Positions 1 through 8,301 of a DNA stretch of 53,429 nucleotides are shown piece after piece. The position numbers were made by a program, and so were the translations under genes. Position 1 is the first letter of the stretch, and each line of letters starts with the position of its first letter. Below the pieces are notes generated by a model, which was not told the origin of the DNA, ran no database searches, and saw nothing but the letters and a program-made list of their open reading frames with translations. The stretch lies in NCBI RefSeq assembly GCF_028618435.1, contig NZ_JAQISW010000013.1, positions 1 through 53,429 of the forward strand, read 5' to 3'. Source of the DNA: Bartonella sp. MM73XJBT.G. Lineage in GTDB: Bacteria; Pseudomonadota; Alphaproteobacteria; Rhizobiales; Rhizobiaceae.

Positions 1-1
1 G

Positions 2-40
2 GTCTATAAGAGTGATGAGGTTGTCAAGATTGAGAAATAG
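2..40 (+). CDS. possible 3' end of an unidentified gene
   Basis: An open frame enters from the left edge and encodes VYKSDEVVKIEK before a TAG stop. A hairpin that could terminate transcription follows about 100 bases later, which fits the end of a plus-strand gene. Twelve residues are too few to identify the product, and a chance open frame of this length is common. In related rhizobia, nagZ-scpA-scpB lie upstream of tat, but nothing here supports choosing any of them. Confidence 0.22.
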   Translation, partial: VYKSDEVVKIEK

Positions 41-138
41 AACAAATAACAGGCCTATGAGGCGCCTTCTTTATCGCTATAAACGCATTATAAGATGCAT
101 TCCTTAAAACGTCTCATAAAAGAGAGAGTTTAAAAAAG

Positions 139-170
139 AAAGCCGTGCCAATTGATATGACGCGGCTTTT
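139..170 (+). terminator. putative rho-independent terminator
   Basis: AAAGCCGTG (139-147) pairs with CGCGGCTTT (161-169) through one G-T pair, around a 13-base loop, and ends in a run of four T. It would close a transcript entering from the left edge of the window. The T run is short, so the call is moderate. Confidence 0.5.
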
Positions 171-583
171 CAATGGAGGCTTTGGAATAACCAGTTCCAA
201 ATCATAAGTATCTACATACAAAACGTATCATATTGCAAGCGTTCTATTGTTTTTATGAAAACTTATCAAAAGGATCATAAATGATGCATATGATTTTTAC
301 TCACTCATTTGAATAAGAAAGCCTATAAACGCTTTATGGCTATAAACGTATTAGAATAACGCTCTTTTCTTTAAAGAGGTTTGTTTAAAACAAAGCACAT
401 GATCAAAACGCTTCTTTAAAACCTAATTTCTTTGCAAATTAACTAGCTCAAATTTGAGTTCGTTATCTTTAAAATAGAGATTCTTTAAACATTTTGCTTT
501 TTTCTAAAAATTTAGTAAAACCCTATGCTTTGTGATATTATGACGATTTTGAACTGTATCTTCTTATCTTTGTCTCAATAGGT

Positions 584-630
584 GCCCCCAAATTGGGGGT
601 CACTAAAATCACTCAGCCCATATTTGGGCT
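584..630. repeat. two adjacent hairpins
   Basis: The first hairpin is CCCCC-AAATT-GGGGG at 585-599, and its stem can be extended by GTG/CAC with one bulge. The second is AGCCCA-TATT-TGGGCT at 615-630, a perfect 6-bp stem with a 4-base loop. These G+C-rich stems stand out in very AT-rich surroundings. No T run follows either one, so they are not clear terminators. They could belong to a small RNA or be relics of a palindromic repeat. Confidence 0.5.
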
Positions 631-814
631 CTGTGCTTTAAATGTAACTTTTAAAACGTTTGTTGCTCGCTTGCATACGTCATAAAAAGGCTTTTGATTT
701 CATACTTGTTGTGATGAGAGTGCTTGTATAATGCTTGCCTATCGTTTTCTAAATTTTTAGAAAGCGTTTTAAAAACGACATTGAAATCCTTTATGCACCT
801 TTAATGAATTAAAA

Positions 815-857
815 CCTATAAGCTTATGACAGTTTCAAACGATTACCCTCTTATAGG
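815..857. repeat. 8-bp inverted repeat
   Basis: CCTATAAG at 815-822 is matched by CTTATAGG at 850-857, a perfect inverted repeat around 27 bases. Its function is unknown. It lies in the gene-poor stretch upstream of the tat operon. Confidence 0.35.
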
Positions 858-1148
858 ATACTATAATATTTTTAGATTTACCCTTCTCAATTTTAAGAAT
901 CATAATCTCATACTTGATAATGCGATTTTTGAGTGATAAAAACGTATCATAAAATTTATGAAGTGTTATGAATGATAGCTGCTTTTCATTTCATTTGAAT
1001 GCACACATGCGTTATAATATTTACATAATGATTTGCTTTTTATGCTCTATTCATACGTGATAATCTTTTATAAAAAATGGTCAAATGAATCACGAATAAA
1101 AGTGTGGATTCTTAAGTGGATTCATATAAAATAATTGCACTCAACATA

Positions 1149-1176
1149 TTGACTTTATTGTGTTTTTATGTATAAT
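1149..1176 (+). promoter_or_regulatory. putative sigma-70 type promoter
   Basis: TTGACT at 1149-1154 and a perfect TATAAT at 1171-1176 are separated by 16 bases, close to the vegetative consensus. Transcription would start near 1183-1186, about 70 bases before the short frame at 1257. An imperfect palindrome, ATATCGCGGTAT, lies close to the expected start. The strength of the match next to such a weak gene suggests it once served an intact gene, or serves an unannotated RNA. Confidence 0.5.
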
Positions 1177-1256
1177 ATGGTGCCATATCGCGGTATCGCA
1201 CTTAATATTTAGAAAAGTATGATATTACCCCTTTTAAAAGTTTGATTAATTGATTG

Positions 1257-1562
1257 ATGACGGTCATACCTCATATTGTTTATGAAACAAATGATAACAA
1301 AATTTCTGCAATGCAAAGAATTGTTGAAAATATTATTCGTAAGGTGATAGATTTTGAAGCAACTTTAATATTAGATGATATGTCAAAGAAAACTCTTTCA
1401 GAAAATATATTTTCGGAAAAAGCTCAGATACAGGTAATTTTTTTAGAAGGTTATGATATCATTTTTATTGGTAAAGTTGATTGGGAAGAGATAGTTACCA
1501 TTTCATGGGCGATACTGTTTTTAAAAGGCAGGACATTGGATACAGTATTTACTAGAAAGTGA
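1257..1562 (+). pseudogene. possible scpB remnant (101-codon open frame)
   Basis: A 101-residue frame starts at ATG 1257 without a visible ribosome-binding site. Its sequence vaguely follows the N-terminal half of ScpB, the kleisin-associated condensin subunit. RIVE near residue 22 matches the conserved RIVEAL start, KKTLSENIF resembles the following S/E-KTL helix, and IIFIGKVDWEE...ISWAI resembles the region where ScpB has a V-G-x-x-W-x-FRTA-x-DL pattern. ScpB is about 200-240 residues, so this would be a truncated relic. The position supports the idea, because scpA-scpB precede tatA in many rhizobia. The match is by eye and weak; an unrelated small protein remains possible. Confidence 0.35.
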
Positions 1563-1575
1563 GCCGTCCAGGAGA

Positions 1576-1626
1576 TCATATAAAGTTTCTTTAAAAAAAG
1601 TTTTAAGCCTTTTGAACTTTATATGA
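1576..1626. repeat. perfect 12-bp inverted repeat upstream of tatA
   Basis: TCATATAAAGTT (1576-1587) and AACTTTATATGA (1615-1626) are exact reverse complements around a 27-base loop. The loop contains a weaker inner pairing of CTTTAAAA with TTTTAAG. The structure lies just after the stop of the 1257-1562 frame and before the presumed tat promoter. It could be an AT-rich terminator or a regulator-binding palindrome. Confidence 0.45.
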
Positions 1627-1639
1627 AGTTGTTTATCAT

Positions 1640-1662
1640 TTTTGAGTGATTTGTGTTATAAT
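1640..1662 (+). promoter_or_regulatory. candidate -10 element of the tat operon
   Basis: A TATAAT hexamer at 1657-1662, preceded by TGTGT, lies 177 bases upstream of tatA. No good -35 element is found at the usual distance, so only the -10 box is supported. It is the best promoter-like match between the inverted repeat and tatA. Confidence 0.3.
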
Positions 1663-1838
1663 ACGCTAAATAAGGGATGAGAGGGTAAAAGTTCGTTTAC
1701 GCTGTTTCCATTAAAAAGCGTGTGATTGCTTTTAGGTTGAGAAAAAATATATAAGTAAGATACGATATTTGATACTCTTCTTCAGAGAAAGCATGAATAA
1801 GTGAGATACAATTTAAAAGCATAAGGTTAGAGAGAGTA

Positions 1839-2150
1839 ATGGGCAATATTTTTTCACCAACACATTTAATTGTAATTTTATTACTTATTTTGGTGCTTTT
1901 CGGACGCGGTAAAATTTCTGAATTAATGGGCGATGTTGCTAAAGGAATTAAAGCCTTTAAAAAGAGTATGAAGGAAGAAGAGGGAGGCATTGAGGGTAAT
2001 GTTGAAAAGGCTGCTCCTTCCCAAGTAATTGATGGAGCATCTCAACAATCTCAGCCGTTATCGGTAAAACATACAGCAACACGGAGGAAGGCTTCCTCTT
2101 ACTCTAAAGGAGGCAAGGCATCTATTGCTAAAAAACAGCGTGTCAAATAA
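1839..2150 (+). CDS. tatA: Sec-independent protein translocase subunit TatA
   Basis: TatA forms the variable-size pore element of the twin-arginine translocase, which moves folded proteins across the inner membrane. The 103-residue product has the family layout: a short periplasmic start, one membrane helix (about residues 6-21), the [10 protein letters not shown] hinge, then an amphipathic helix ([14 protein letters not shown]) and a low-complexity charged tail. The start is preceded by a purine-rich AGAGAGAG stretch. It heads a tatA-tatB-tatC cluster with serS downstream, the normal rhizobial order. The C-terminal tail (residues 50-103) is poorly conserved in the family. Confidence 0.93.
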   Translation: MGNIFSPTHLIVILLLILVLFGRGKISELMGDVAKGIKAFKKSMKEEEGGIEGNVEKAAPSQVIDGASQQSQPLSVKHTATRRKASSYSKGGKASIAKKQRVK

Positions 2151-2205
2151 CAAAACGTCATCATTATTGTGCATTATTTTTTTATGAGAAAGTTGAGTAT
2201 AAACG

Positions 2206-2640
2206 ATGTTTGGGATTGATGGACAAGAGCTTGTCGTGATCTTACTTGTTCTCATCATTATCGTTGGACCGAAAGATTTACCTAAAATATTCAAGACAAT
2301 CGCAAAGGTAAAAGCTTATATGCATTCAACAGCAAATGAATTTCGTTGCCAGTTTGATGATGTAATAAAACAAATTGAGCGCGATGATTTGCAAAAAACA
2401 TGTTCGGATATGAACAACTCAAGGAAGAAGTTGGCAGAACCTTTTGATTCCCTTAAAAATACATTAGAGGGTATTCACGATAATTTGGATATTAAGGCAA
2501 CTCACCATAAAACAGAAAAAGATAAAGAACTTTTGGCATGTGATCAAAAGGCAATCAAGAAAGATGTGACATTCTCTAGTGCTTCTCATCATTCTGAAAG
2601 CATTTCTATTGCTTCTAAAGATAAAGAAGATGTGTCATGA
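2206..2640 (+). CDS. tatB: Sec-independent protein translocase subunit TatB
   Basis: TatB works with TatC as the receptor for twin-arginine signal peptides. The 144-residue product begins MFGIDGQELVVILLV, an N-terminal membrane helix (about residues 6-21), followed by the VGPKDLPKIF hinge that separates TatB from TatA-type proteins. A long charged, probably helical tail then extends to the end. Its last four bases overlap the tatC start (ATGA), which indicates translational coupling. The internal region after residue 60 diverges from textbook TatB, as is common. Confidence 0.9.
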   Translation: MFGIDGQELVVILLVLIIIVGPKDLPKIFKTIAKVKAYMHSTANEFRCQFDDVIKQIERDDLQKTCSDMNNSRKKLAEPFDSLKNTLEGIHDNLDIKATHHKTEKDKELLACDQKAIKKDVTFSSASHHSESISIASKDKEDVS

Positions 2641-3419
2641 ATGTAAAAAAAGATGAGGTTGATGCCAATATGGCCTCCCTTTTAGAACATTTAATTGAAC
2701 TTCGTCAGCGAATTATTTCGACCTTAGTTGCATTTATGATCGCTTTTATGATGTGTTTTCTTATTAAAGATTATATCTTGAATTTTTTACTATGGCCGTA
2801 TCAGTGGGCAATGAAAATAGCAGGAGGGTATCCTGAGAGTATTCGTTTGCAATCAACGCAGGTATGGGAAACTTTTTTAACAAAGATGAAACTTGCTGCT
2901 TTTGGAGGAATTATTTTATCTTTTCCCTATATGGCTTTTCAGTTCTATAGTTTTATTGCACCAGGGCTTTATAAAAATGAGCGCAGGGCTTTTTTGCCGT
3001 TTCTCATTGGGGGCCCTATTTTATTTTGTATTGGAGGAATGTTTGTTTATGCTCTATTGGCACCAGTAATACTATGGTTTAGCCTTTCTCAACAATTTCT
3101 TCCAGATTCTCAATTAAAGATAGAGTTTGTCGTACGTATTTCTGATTATTTGGGCTTTATGACGTCGTTTATCCTCATTTTTGGTTTGATTTTTCAGTTG
3201 CCTCTTGTCATCAGTCTTTTAACAAAAGTTAGACTTTTAACGTCTCATGATTTGGTGTCTAAACGAAAATGGGCTATTCTGCTCTCTTTTATTATTGCGG
3301 CAATGATAACGCCGTCGGATTTTTTTACGATGTTTGCAGTAGCTTTACCAACAATAGCGCTTTATGAGGTCTCAATTTTAATTGCTTACGGTATAGAAAA
3401 GAGAAGAAAATCTGCTTAA
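2637..3419 (+). CDS. tatC: Sec-independent protein translocase subunit TatC
   Basis: TatC is the multi-spanning core of the twin-arginine translocase and binds the RR signal peptide. The 260-residue protein carries the N-terminal cytoplasmic motif LLEHLIELRQRI, the strongest TatC signature, and about six hydrophobic segments, including one after the FQFYSFIAPGLYKNERRAF loop. The length matches the family. It overlaps tatB by four bases and is followed after about 70 bases by serS. Confidence 0.96.
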   Translation: MNVKKDEVDANMASLLEHLIELRQRIISTLVAFMIAFMMCFLIKDYILNFLLWPYQWAMKIAGGYPESIRLQSTQVWETFLTKMKLAAFGGIILSFPYMAFQFYSFIAPGLYKNERRAFLPFLIGGPILFCIGGMFVYALLAPVILWFSLSQQFLPDSQLKIEFVVRISDYLGFMTSFILIFGLIFQLPLVISLLTKVRLLTSHDLVSKRKWAILLSFIIAAMITPSDFFTMFAVALPTIALYEVSILIAYGIEKRRKSA

Positions 3420-3487
3420 GAAAAGTGTATAATCTTACGCGAAATAAAAACAATATAGAATAAAAACAATATAAATGAGGAATTTTA

Positions 3488-4765
3488 ATGCTTGATATTA
3501 AGTGGATTCGCGAAAATCCTGAAGAATTAGATAAAGCGCTTGTAAGGAGAGGCCTTGAGCCACAAGCCGATAGATTAATACAACTTGATTTTGCACGCCG
3601 GTCCCATGTTGCTAAGGTACAATTAGCACAGGAACGCCGCAATGCGATTTCAAAGGAAATAGGACAAGCTTTAGCTACATCTGATCAGCACATGGCTGAA
3701 CGGCTAAGAGCTGAAGTTGAAGAGCTTAAAGTTTTTCTTTCTTCTGCAACAGCGGAAGAAAAACAGCTGACGGAAAGTCTTGAAAAAATTCTTTCAGCAC
3801 TTCCAAATGTTCCATTGGATGATGTTCCAAATGGTAAAGATGAAAGTGATAATGTCGTCATTCGACATTTTGGGACACCTCCAACCTTTAATTTTACACC
3901 AAAGGAACATTTTGACCTTGGTCAAGATCTCAAACAGATGAATTTTGAGCGAGCTAGTCGTTTATCTGGAACACGTTTTACAGTGCTTTCAGGGGCGTTA
4001 GCACGGCTAGAACGAGCATTGGGACAATTTATGCTTGATGTGCATGTCAATGAGCATGGTTATACAGAAGTTTCTGTGCCTCTTCTTGTTCGTGATGAGA
4101 TTGTTTACGGAGCAGCCCAATTACCGAAGTTTGCTGAAGATCTTTTTCAAACAACGGATGGTCGATGGCTTATTTCCACAGCAGAAGTGCCATTAACGAA
4201 CTTGGTCAACGATGAAATTCTTGAAATATCAGATTTGCCACTGCGATTTTCTTCTTTATCTCCTTGTTTTCGTTCAGAAGCGGGAGCTGCTGGTCGTGAT
4301 ACACGCGGTATGTTGCGTCAGCACCAATTTTGGAAGGTAGAAATGGTTTCGATTACCAGTGAAGAACAGTCTCTCATTGAATTGGAACGTATGACGGAAT
4401 GTGCAGAAGATATTTTAAAACGACTCGGTTTGCCTTTTCGCACAGTGGTTCTTTCTACGGGGGATATGGGGTTTGCAGCACGTAAGACTTATGACATTGA
4501 GGTTTGGCTTCCTGGCCAAGAATGTTATCGTGAAATTTCTAGTTGTTCTGTTTGTGGGGACTTTCAAGGTCGACGTATGAACGCTCGCTATCGTAAAGAA
4601 GGCGATAAAAAATTGCATTTTGTTCATAGCCTTAATGGTTCTGGTACAGCTGTTGGTCGTTGTCTTATTGCTGTACTTGAAAATTATCAACAGGCTGATG
4701 GATCAATTATTGTTCCAGATGTTTTACAACCCTATATGGGGGGCATGCGTTGTATTACGGCTTAA
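3488..4765 (+). CDS. serS: serine--tRNA ligase
   Basis: SerS charges tRNA-Ser (and tRNA-Sec where present) with serine. The 425-residue class II synthetase starts with [18 protein letters not shown] and has the N-terminal helical tRNA-binding arm at about residues 30-105. Motif 2 is visible as [20 protein letters not shown], and motif 3 as [16 protein letters not shown] near the C-terminus. A GAGGAA ribosome-binding site precedes the ATG. Downstream, the surE gene usual in rhizobia is reduced to a few codons. Confidence 0.97.
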   Translation: MLDIKWIRENPEELDKALVRRGLEPQADRLIQLDFARRSHVAKVQLAQERRNAISKEIGQALATSDQHMAERLRAEVEELKVFLSSATAEEKQLTESLEKILSALPNVPLDDVPNGKDESDNVVIRHFGTPPTFNFTPKEHFDLGQDLKQMNFERASRLSGTRFTVLSGALARLERALGQFMLDVHVNEHGYTEVSVPLLVRDEIVYGAAQLPKFAEDLFQTTDGRWLISTAEVPLTNLVNDEILEISDLPLRFSSLSPCFRSEAGAAGRDTRGMLRQHQFWKVEMVSITSEEQSLIELERMTECAEDILKRLGLPFRTVVLSTGDMGFAARKTYDIEVWLPGQECYREISSCSVCGDFQGRRMNARYRKEGDKKLHFVHSLNGSGTAVGRCLIAVLENYQQADGSIIVPDVLQPYMGGMRCITA

Positions 4766-4785
4766 TTTGGGAAAGGAAAAACAAT

Positions 4786-4827
4786 ATGCGTTTATTGTTG
4801 CAAAAAGGTAATGCTATGCAAGCGTGA
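4786..4827 (+). pseudogene. surE: probable surE remnant (13 codons)
   Basis: A short frame preceded by a good GGGAAAGG ribosome-binding site reads MRLLLQKGNAMQA and stops. SurE, the 5'/3'-nucleotidase, starts MRILLTNDDGIHA in many bacteria, so the first codons line up. In related rhizobia surE lies exactly between serS and pcm. Only about 125 bases separate the two genes here, far less than the ~750 bases of an intact surE, so nearly all of the gene is gone. The resemblance is short, and identification rests mainly on position and the retained ribosome-binding site. Confidence 0.45.
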
Positions 4828-4890
4828 GAAGTTTTGCCATTTTAAAAGAAGTGATTTGTAGGGACAATAAAATTGCATCTCCATTAGAGA

Positions 4891-5562
4891 GTGAATGATA
4901 CTATGGAGCAAAAGGGTATTTTGCAATTTCGTGAGGAGTTGGCTGCTCTTGTACTGAAAATGCGTAGCAAAGGCATTGATGACGTGCGATTTTTTTCGGC
5001 ATTAGAGAAAATTCCACGTCAACAATTTGTTCCTGCTCCGTGGTTTGATAGTGCTTATGATAATAAAGTTATTCCCATAGAGTGTGGGGAATATATGGAA
5101 CGTTTGGAAGAACAGCTCTTAATTCTTTCAGCACTATCACTGAAAAAAAAGTATCGTGTCTTAGAAATTGGTACGGGCTCTGGCTTTTGTACGGCTCTTA
5201 TGGCATGTCTGAGTGATCGTGTGACAACGGTTGATCGTTATAAAACGCTTGTTGATTTGGCACGCCAAAAATTTCAAACTCTGGGTATTGAAAATATTAT
5301 TATACGGCAGATTGATGGAAGTCATAATGTGGCAAGTTTGGGATCATTTGATCGCATTCTTATTTGGCCATCACGTTCTGATGAACCCAAGGATTTTTTA
5401 GAACTTTTAGCTGAAAATGGAATTCTCATTCAGGCGATAGGACCTGATGAAGAGGTACAAACGGTAACACGCTATACAAAAATTGGTAGTCGATTTGAGT
5501 GTTTAGAACTGTTTCAAGTGCGTTATCAACCTCTTATTAAAGGTATTGCGGAGAGACTTTAA
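4891..5562 (+). CDS. pcm: protein-L-isoaspartate O-methyltransferase
   Basis: This family methylates L-isoaspartyl residues in aged proteins using S-adenosylmethionine. The 223-residue product shows the family features in order: IPRQQFVPAPW near residue 45, then the SAM-binding motif I VLEIGTGSGFCTALMA near residue 90, then VTTVDRY. The GTG at 4891 opens the longest frame. ATG at 4903 is an alternative start behind GAGAG and would remove four residues. The C-terminal half is somewhat degenerate compared with typical Pcm, so reduced activity is possible. Confidence 0.85.
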   Translation: MNDTMEQKGILQFREELAALVLKMRSKGIDDVRFFSALEKIPRQQFVPAPWFDSAYDNKVIPIECGEYMERLEEQLLILSALSLKKKYRVLEIGTGSGFCTALMACLSDRVTTVDRYKTLVDLARQKFQTLGIENIIIRQIDGSHNVASLGSFDRILIWPSRSDEPKDFLELLAENGILIQAIGPDEEVQTVTRYTKIGSRFECLELFQVRYQPLIKGIAERL

Positions 5563-5719
5563 TTTTTAAAATTTGAAAAATAGCACAAATTATTTTACTC
5601 TTTTCATTTTCTATTAAATTCACTTTGATCTTAATTAAAGATATTTATGAATAAAACATCTCATTTTAACACTTCGGTAATTTAAAAAAGCTTTAATGGA
5701 GTGAGTTGAGTATTGATGA

Positions 5720-6925
5720 GTGAGCAAAACGATGTATCTAAAAGCTTTGGATAATATTTTCCAGTATAATTTTCAAAGAATAACTTTTTTAGCGGTGGTA
5801 ACTATTGTTGCTGGTTGTAGTTCTGGTTCACAACGTTTTTCCAATATTGCTTCTCATCATAGGATAGCATCTCAATCAAATATAGCGAACTCTATGTCTA
5901 CAGATCCGAGAATGCTATCGTACGGCGGGGAAATGATACAAAGCACAGAGTTGCCCCCTGTGGAGCCAAGTGATGATTCGTGGATAGATGACAATTCTTC
6001 CTATAGTTCTTCACAGCAAGGTAGGGGAGTTTCTTCTGATGATCGTGTTATGGGGGCTCCTCGACGTAATCTTGGAACACTTTCCCGTTCACAAATGAAT
6101 AATTCTCTCACTTTACGGCAGAACTCTTATATTGTTCAGAGTGGGGATACATTACTCAGTATTGCACGACAAGTAGGGGTTAGTGTTGAGGCATTAAAAT
6201 CAGCAAATGGTATAAACAGTAATTCCATTTACATCGGTCAGGTCCTTGTGCTTCCAAGCGGGCGTACGTTAGCAACTTCAAGAGCGTCCCGCCGTAACAC
6301 CAATCATAACAATTGGGTAGCGTCAACAGCAGAATCTTCATTCCAACCTCAGGTGACGTCTTCTATAAAGAACAAGAAAGCTTCTCCTATATATAAAGCT
6401 CCTGTAAAAACGTCACCTTCTGCACAGGTGAACAGGTCAAACCTTGAAAGAAATTCTTCTAAACAGATGGTACAATTAAATCATGAATCTGATTTATCAA
6501 GTACCATTACGCGTACAGATAATATTAAGGCGCCGCAAGCTACGGGGATTTCTAAAATGCGTTGGCCAGTACGAGGGCGTTTATTAAGCCAGTTTGGTCA
6601 AAAAAAAGGAACAATAATGAGTCGAGGAATAGACATTGCTGTGCCTGAAGGGTCATCGGTAAGGGCGGCAGAAAATGGCATTGTTATTTACGCGGGAGAT
6701 GGCTTAAAAGAGCTGGGTGATGTTGTTATGATTCGACATGAAAATAATATTATCACTATTTATGGATGTAATAGTCAACTTGTTGTGAGCAAAGGCCAAA
6801 GGGTAAGACGCGGTGATGAGATTGCGAAGTCGGGTGTTTCAGGAAATGTTAAAACGCCACGTGTTTATTTTGAGATGCGTAAGAATTCATTACCAGTTGA
6901 TCCTCTTAAATATTTAGAAAACTAA
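5720..6925 (+). CDS. lppB: LysM / LytM (M23-like) lipoprotein, LppB/NlpD type
   Basis: This is probably an envelope lipoprotein that binds peptidoglycan and may activate cell-separation amidases. The frame starts at GTG 5720 (ATG 5732 is an alternative). A hydrophobic stretch ends in the lipobox VAGC with Cys33 as the lipidation site. A Ser/Asn-rich linker follows, then one LysM domain (about 137-180, YIVQSGDTLLSIARQ) and a C-terminal M23 fold (about 290-398). The expected zinc ligands look lost: the H-x-x-x-D region reads SRGIDIAV and the C-terminal HxH reads RVYFEM. A non-catalytic activator role is therefore likely, as known for NlpD/EnvC. It follows pcm, the usual rhizobial order. Confidence 0.82.
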   Translation: MSKTMYLKALDNIFQYNFQRITFLAVVTIVAGCSSGSQRFSNIASHHRIASQSNIANSMSTDPRMLSYGGEMIQSTELPPVEPSDDSWIDDNSSYSSSQQGRGVSSDDRVMGAPRRNLGTLSRSQMNNSLTLRQNSYIVQSGDTLLSIARQVGVSVEALKSANGINSNSIYIGQVLVLPSGRTLATSRASRRNTNHNNWVASTAESSFQPQVTSSIKNKKASPIYKAPVKTSPSAQVNRSNLERNSSKQMVQLNHESDLSSTITRTDNIKAPQATGISKMRWPVRGRLLSQFGQKKGTIMSRGIDIAVPEGSSVRAAENGIVIYAGDGLKELGDVVMIRHENNIITIYGCNSQLVVSKGQRVRRGDEIAKSGVSGNVKTPRVYFEMRKNSLPVDPLKYLEN

Positions 6926-7839
6926 TTGATTGATGACGTTAAATTTTAATGAGCTTATAATTTATAGAAATTTCATGAAACTTATTTTCTTAAATCAATA
7001 GCACTTATCAGAAAGTTTTAAATTTTCTAAAGCTTTTACTTTGGGCGCTAATTCTACAATAACGTGATTTTTCTACTCGATTTATCCTTGTAGATGATTC
7101 AAGATACTAAGCAATGTTTGGGGAGTCGAATAATCAATATGTGATGTTGCTCTTTTTTCAAAGCCGATCCCATTTGATGAAGTATTGACGTGTTTCATGG
7201 ACTTTATCATGAGGCTCGATCATCGAAAGATGCTAGCACATGTCTAACGTAATAAGTCAGAAAAAAATCATTGGTTTAGAAGAGGAGTTTGTTGGGGACA
7301 TTAGAGATTACCATCTTTGTGTTTATGAAGTATAAGACAAAGAGCATCATACGATTGTCAACACCCAATGTTCGCAATACTCTTGCCTTTGAAAGGGAGC
7401 ATGAGAAGAGGTATTTGACTTCTTATCATAAAGAGTTTTTATCTTTATGTTCATTTTACAAGTGTGATGGGAAAGAAAATTGTTTTGATGAATTCAAAGG
7501 GTTTGAAATGAGAGCATTTTACGGTATTGAACTCTATAATTCGACATTAAAAATAATGAGTTATCTCTATAATTTTTTTATTAGAAAAATTGTTTTGTAT
7601 CATTTACTGAGTAAGAGAAAAGGCTTCTAGTGTAGGATATATAATAAAAAGGAATAAATCTGTTTTTTTAAATTTTTTCTTATTGTACTCTGTCTCTTAA
7701 GGATTTATTACATTTCCATAAAGCTGAGATTACATTATATCATTATGACTTTTTATAATAAATTCTTTAGGATTTTTTTGAATCGGGTTTTGTTTTAAGA
7801 GAGTGGGAAATACCTGAAGTTTAACTATAGGAGATAAAA
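6926..7839. other. 914-base gap with one weak open frame
   Basis: The gap between the LppB-like gene and yajC is AT-rich. It holds only the doubtful 113-codon frame described separately. I see no tRNA, no clear terminator after lppB and no recognisable remnant of a known gene. A ribosome-binding site for yajC (AGGAG) lies at its right end. Confidence 0.5.
7289..7630 (+). CDS. hypothetical protein, doubtful
   Basis: A 113-codon frame opens with TTG at 7289; an ATG at 7322 (MKYKTKSIIR) is a more normal start. The product is basic and rich in aromatic residues, with two cysteines in the middle (CSFYKCDGKENCF, a third nearby) and no signal peptide. I recognise no domain. It may be a small lineage-specific gene, a decayed gene or a chance frame. 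The lack of a strong ribosome-binding site argues for caution. Confidence 0.25.
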   Translation: MLGTLEITIFVFMKYKTKSIIRLSTPNVRNTLAFEREHEKRYLTSYHKEFLSLCSFYKCDGKENCFDEFKGFEMRAFYGIELYNSTLKIMSYLYNFFIRKIVLYHLLSKRKGF

Positions 7840-8301
7840 ATGTTGATTACAAACGCTTATGCTCAAGTTGCAGGCGATGTTTCCGGTGGAATTTCATTTG
7901 TTAACGCTGTCCCATTCATTTTAATTTTTGCAATTATGTATTTTTTTGCCATTCGTCCACAGCGCGCCCAAATGAAAAAACGGCAGGAGATGCTTAATGC
8001 AGTGCGTCGTGGTGATACAGTTATAACAGGTGGTGGTATTATCGGCAAGGTTACGAAGGTTCACGACGAGAGTGGTGAATTAGAGGTTGAAATTGGTGAG
8101 AATATGAATATTCGTGTTATTCGTTCAACATTAGCGGATGTCCGTGTTAAAGGTGAGCCGATTGCAGAAAAAAAATCAAAACTTAATGCTAAAACGAAAA
8201 CACTACAAAAGTCTAAGTCTAAAAAGACTGTGAGAGAAAATGTGAGTATCTCTGAAGAGGAAAAAGCAATATCAAAAGAAAATAAGGAAAATGCATCTTA
8301 A
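7840..8301 (+). CDS. yajC: preprotein translocase accessory subunit YajC
   Basis: YajC associates with SecDF at the Sec translocon. The 153-residue product has one membrane helix (about residues 22-40, VPFILIFAIMYFFAI) followed by the diagnostic RPQRAQMKKRQEML and then GDTVITGGGIIGKVTKV, the conserved cytoplasmic core. A Lys/Glu-rich tail of about 45 residues extends beyond the core. A strong AGGAG site lies before the ATG. In most relatives secD/secF come next, but here a 429-base gap follows. Confidence 0.95.
   Translation: MLITNAYAQVAGDVSGGISFVNAVPFILIFAIMYFFAIRPQRAQMKKRQEMLNAVRRGDTVITGGGIIGKVTKVHDESGELEVEIGENMNIRVIRSTLADVRVKGEPIAEKKSKLNAKTKTLQKSKSKKTVRENVSISEEEKAISKENKENAS

Larger units (their letters stand above)
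171..1148. other. gene-poor region with short repeats and hairpins
   Basis: No open frame here has a ribosome-binding site or a recognisable product. The stretch is AT-rich and looks decayed. The word CTATAAACG occurs at 77-85, 323-331 and 340-348. A near-palindrome at 746-763 (TTTCTAAA, TT, TTTAGAAA) and an 8-bp inverted repeat at 815-857 are present. A 23-base segment at 547-569 recurs with one mismatch at 9863-9885. This may be the remains of genes that once stood upstream of tat. Confidence 0.5.

Noticed and set aside
7100-7290. Remnant of a rhizobial ATPase gene (DUF815) between the LppB-like gene and yajC
   Set aside because: Reading all plus frames showed no Walker motif and no resemblance to that family, so the gap remains unassigned.
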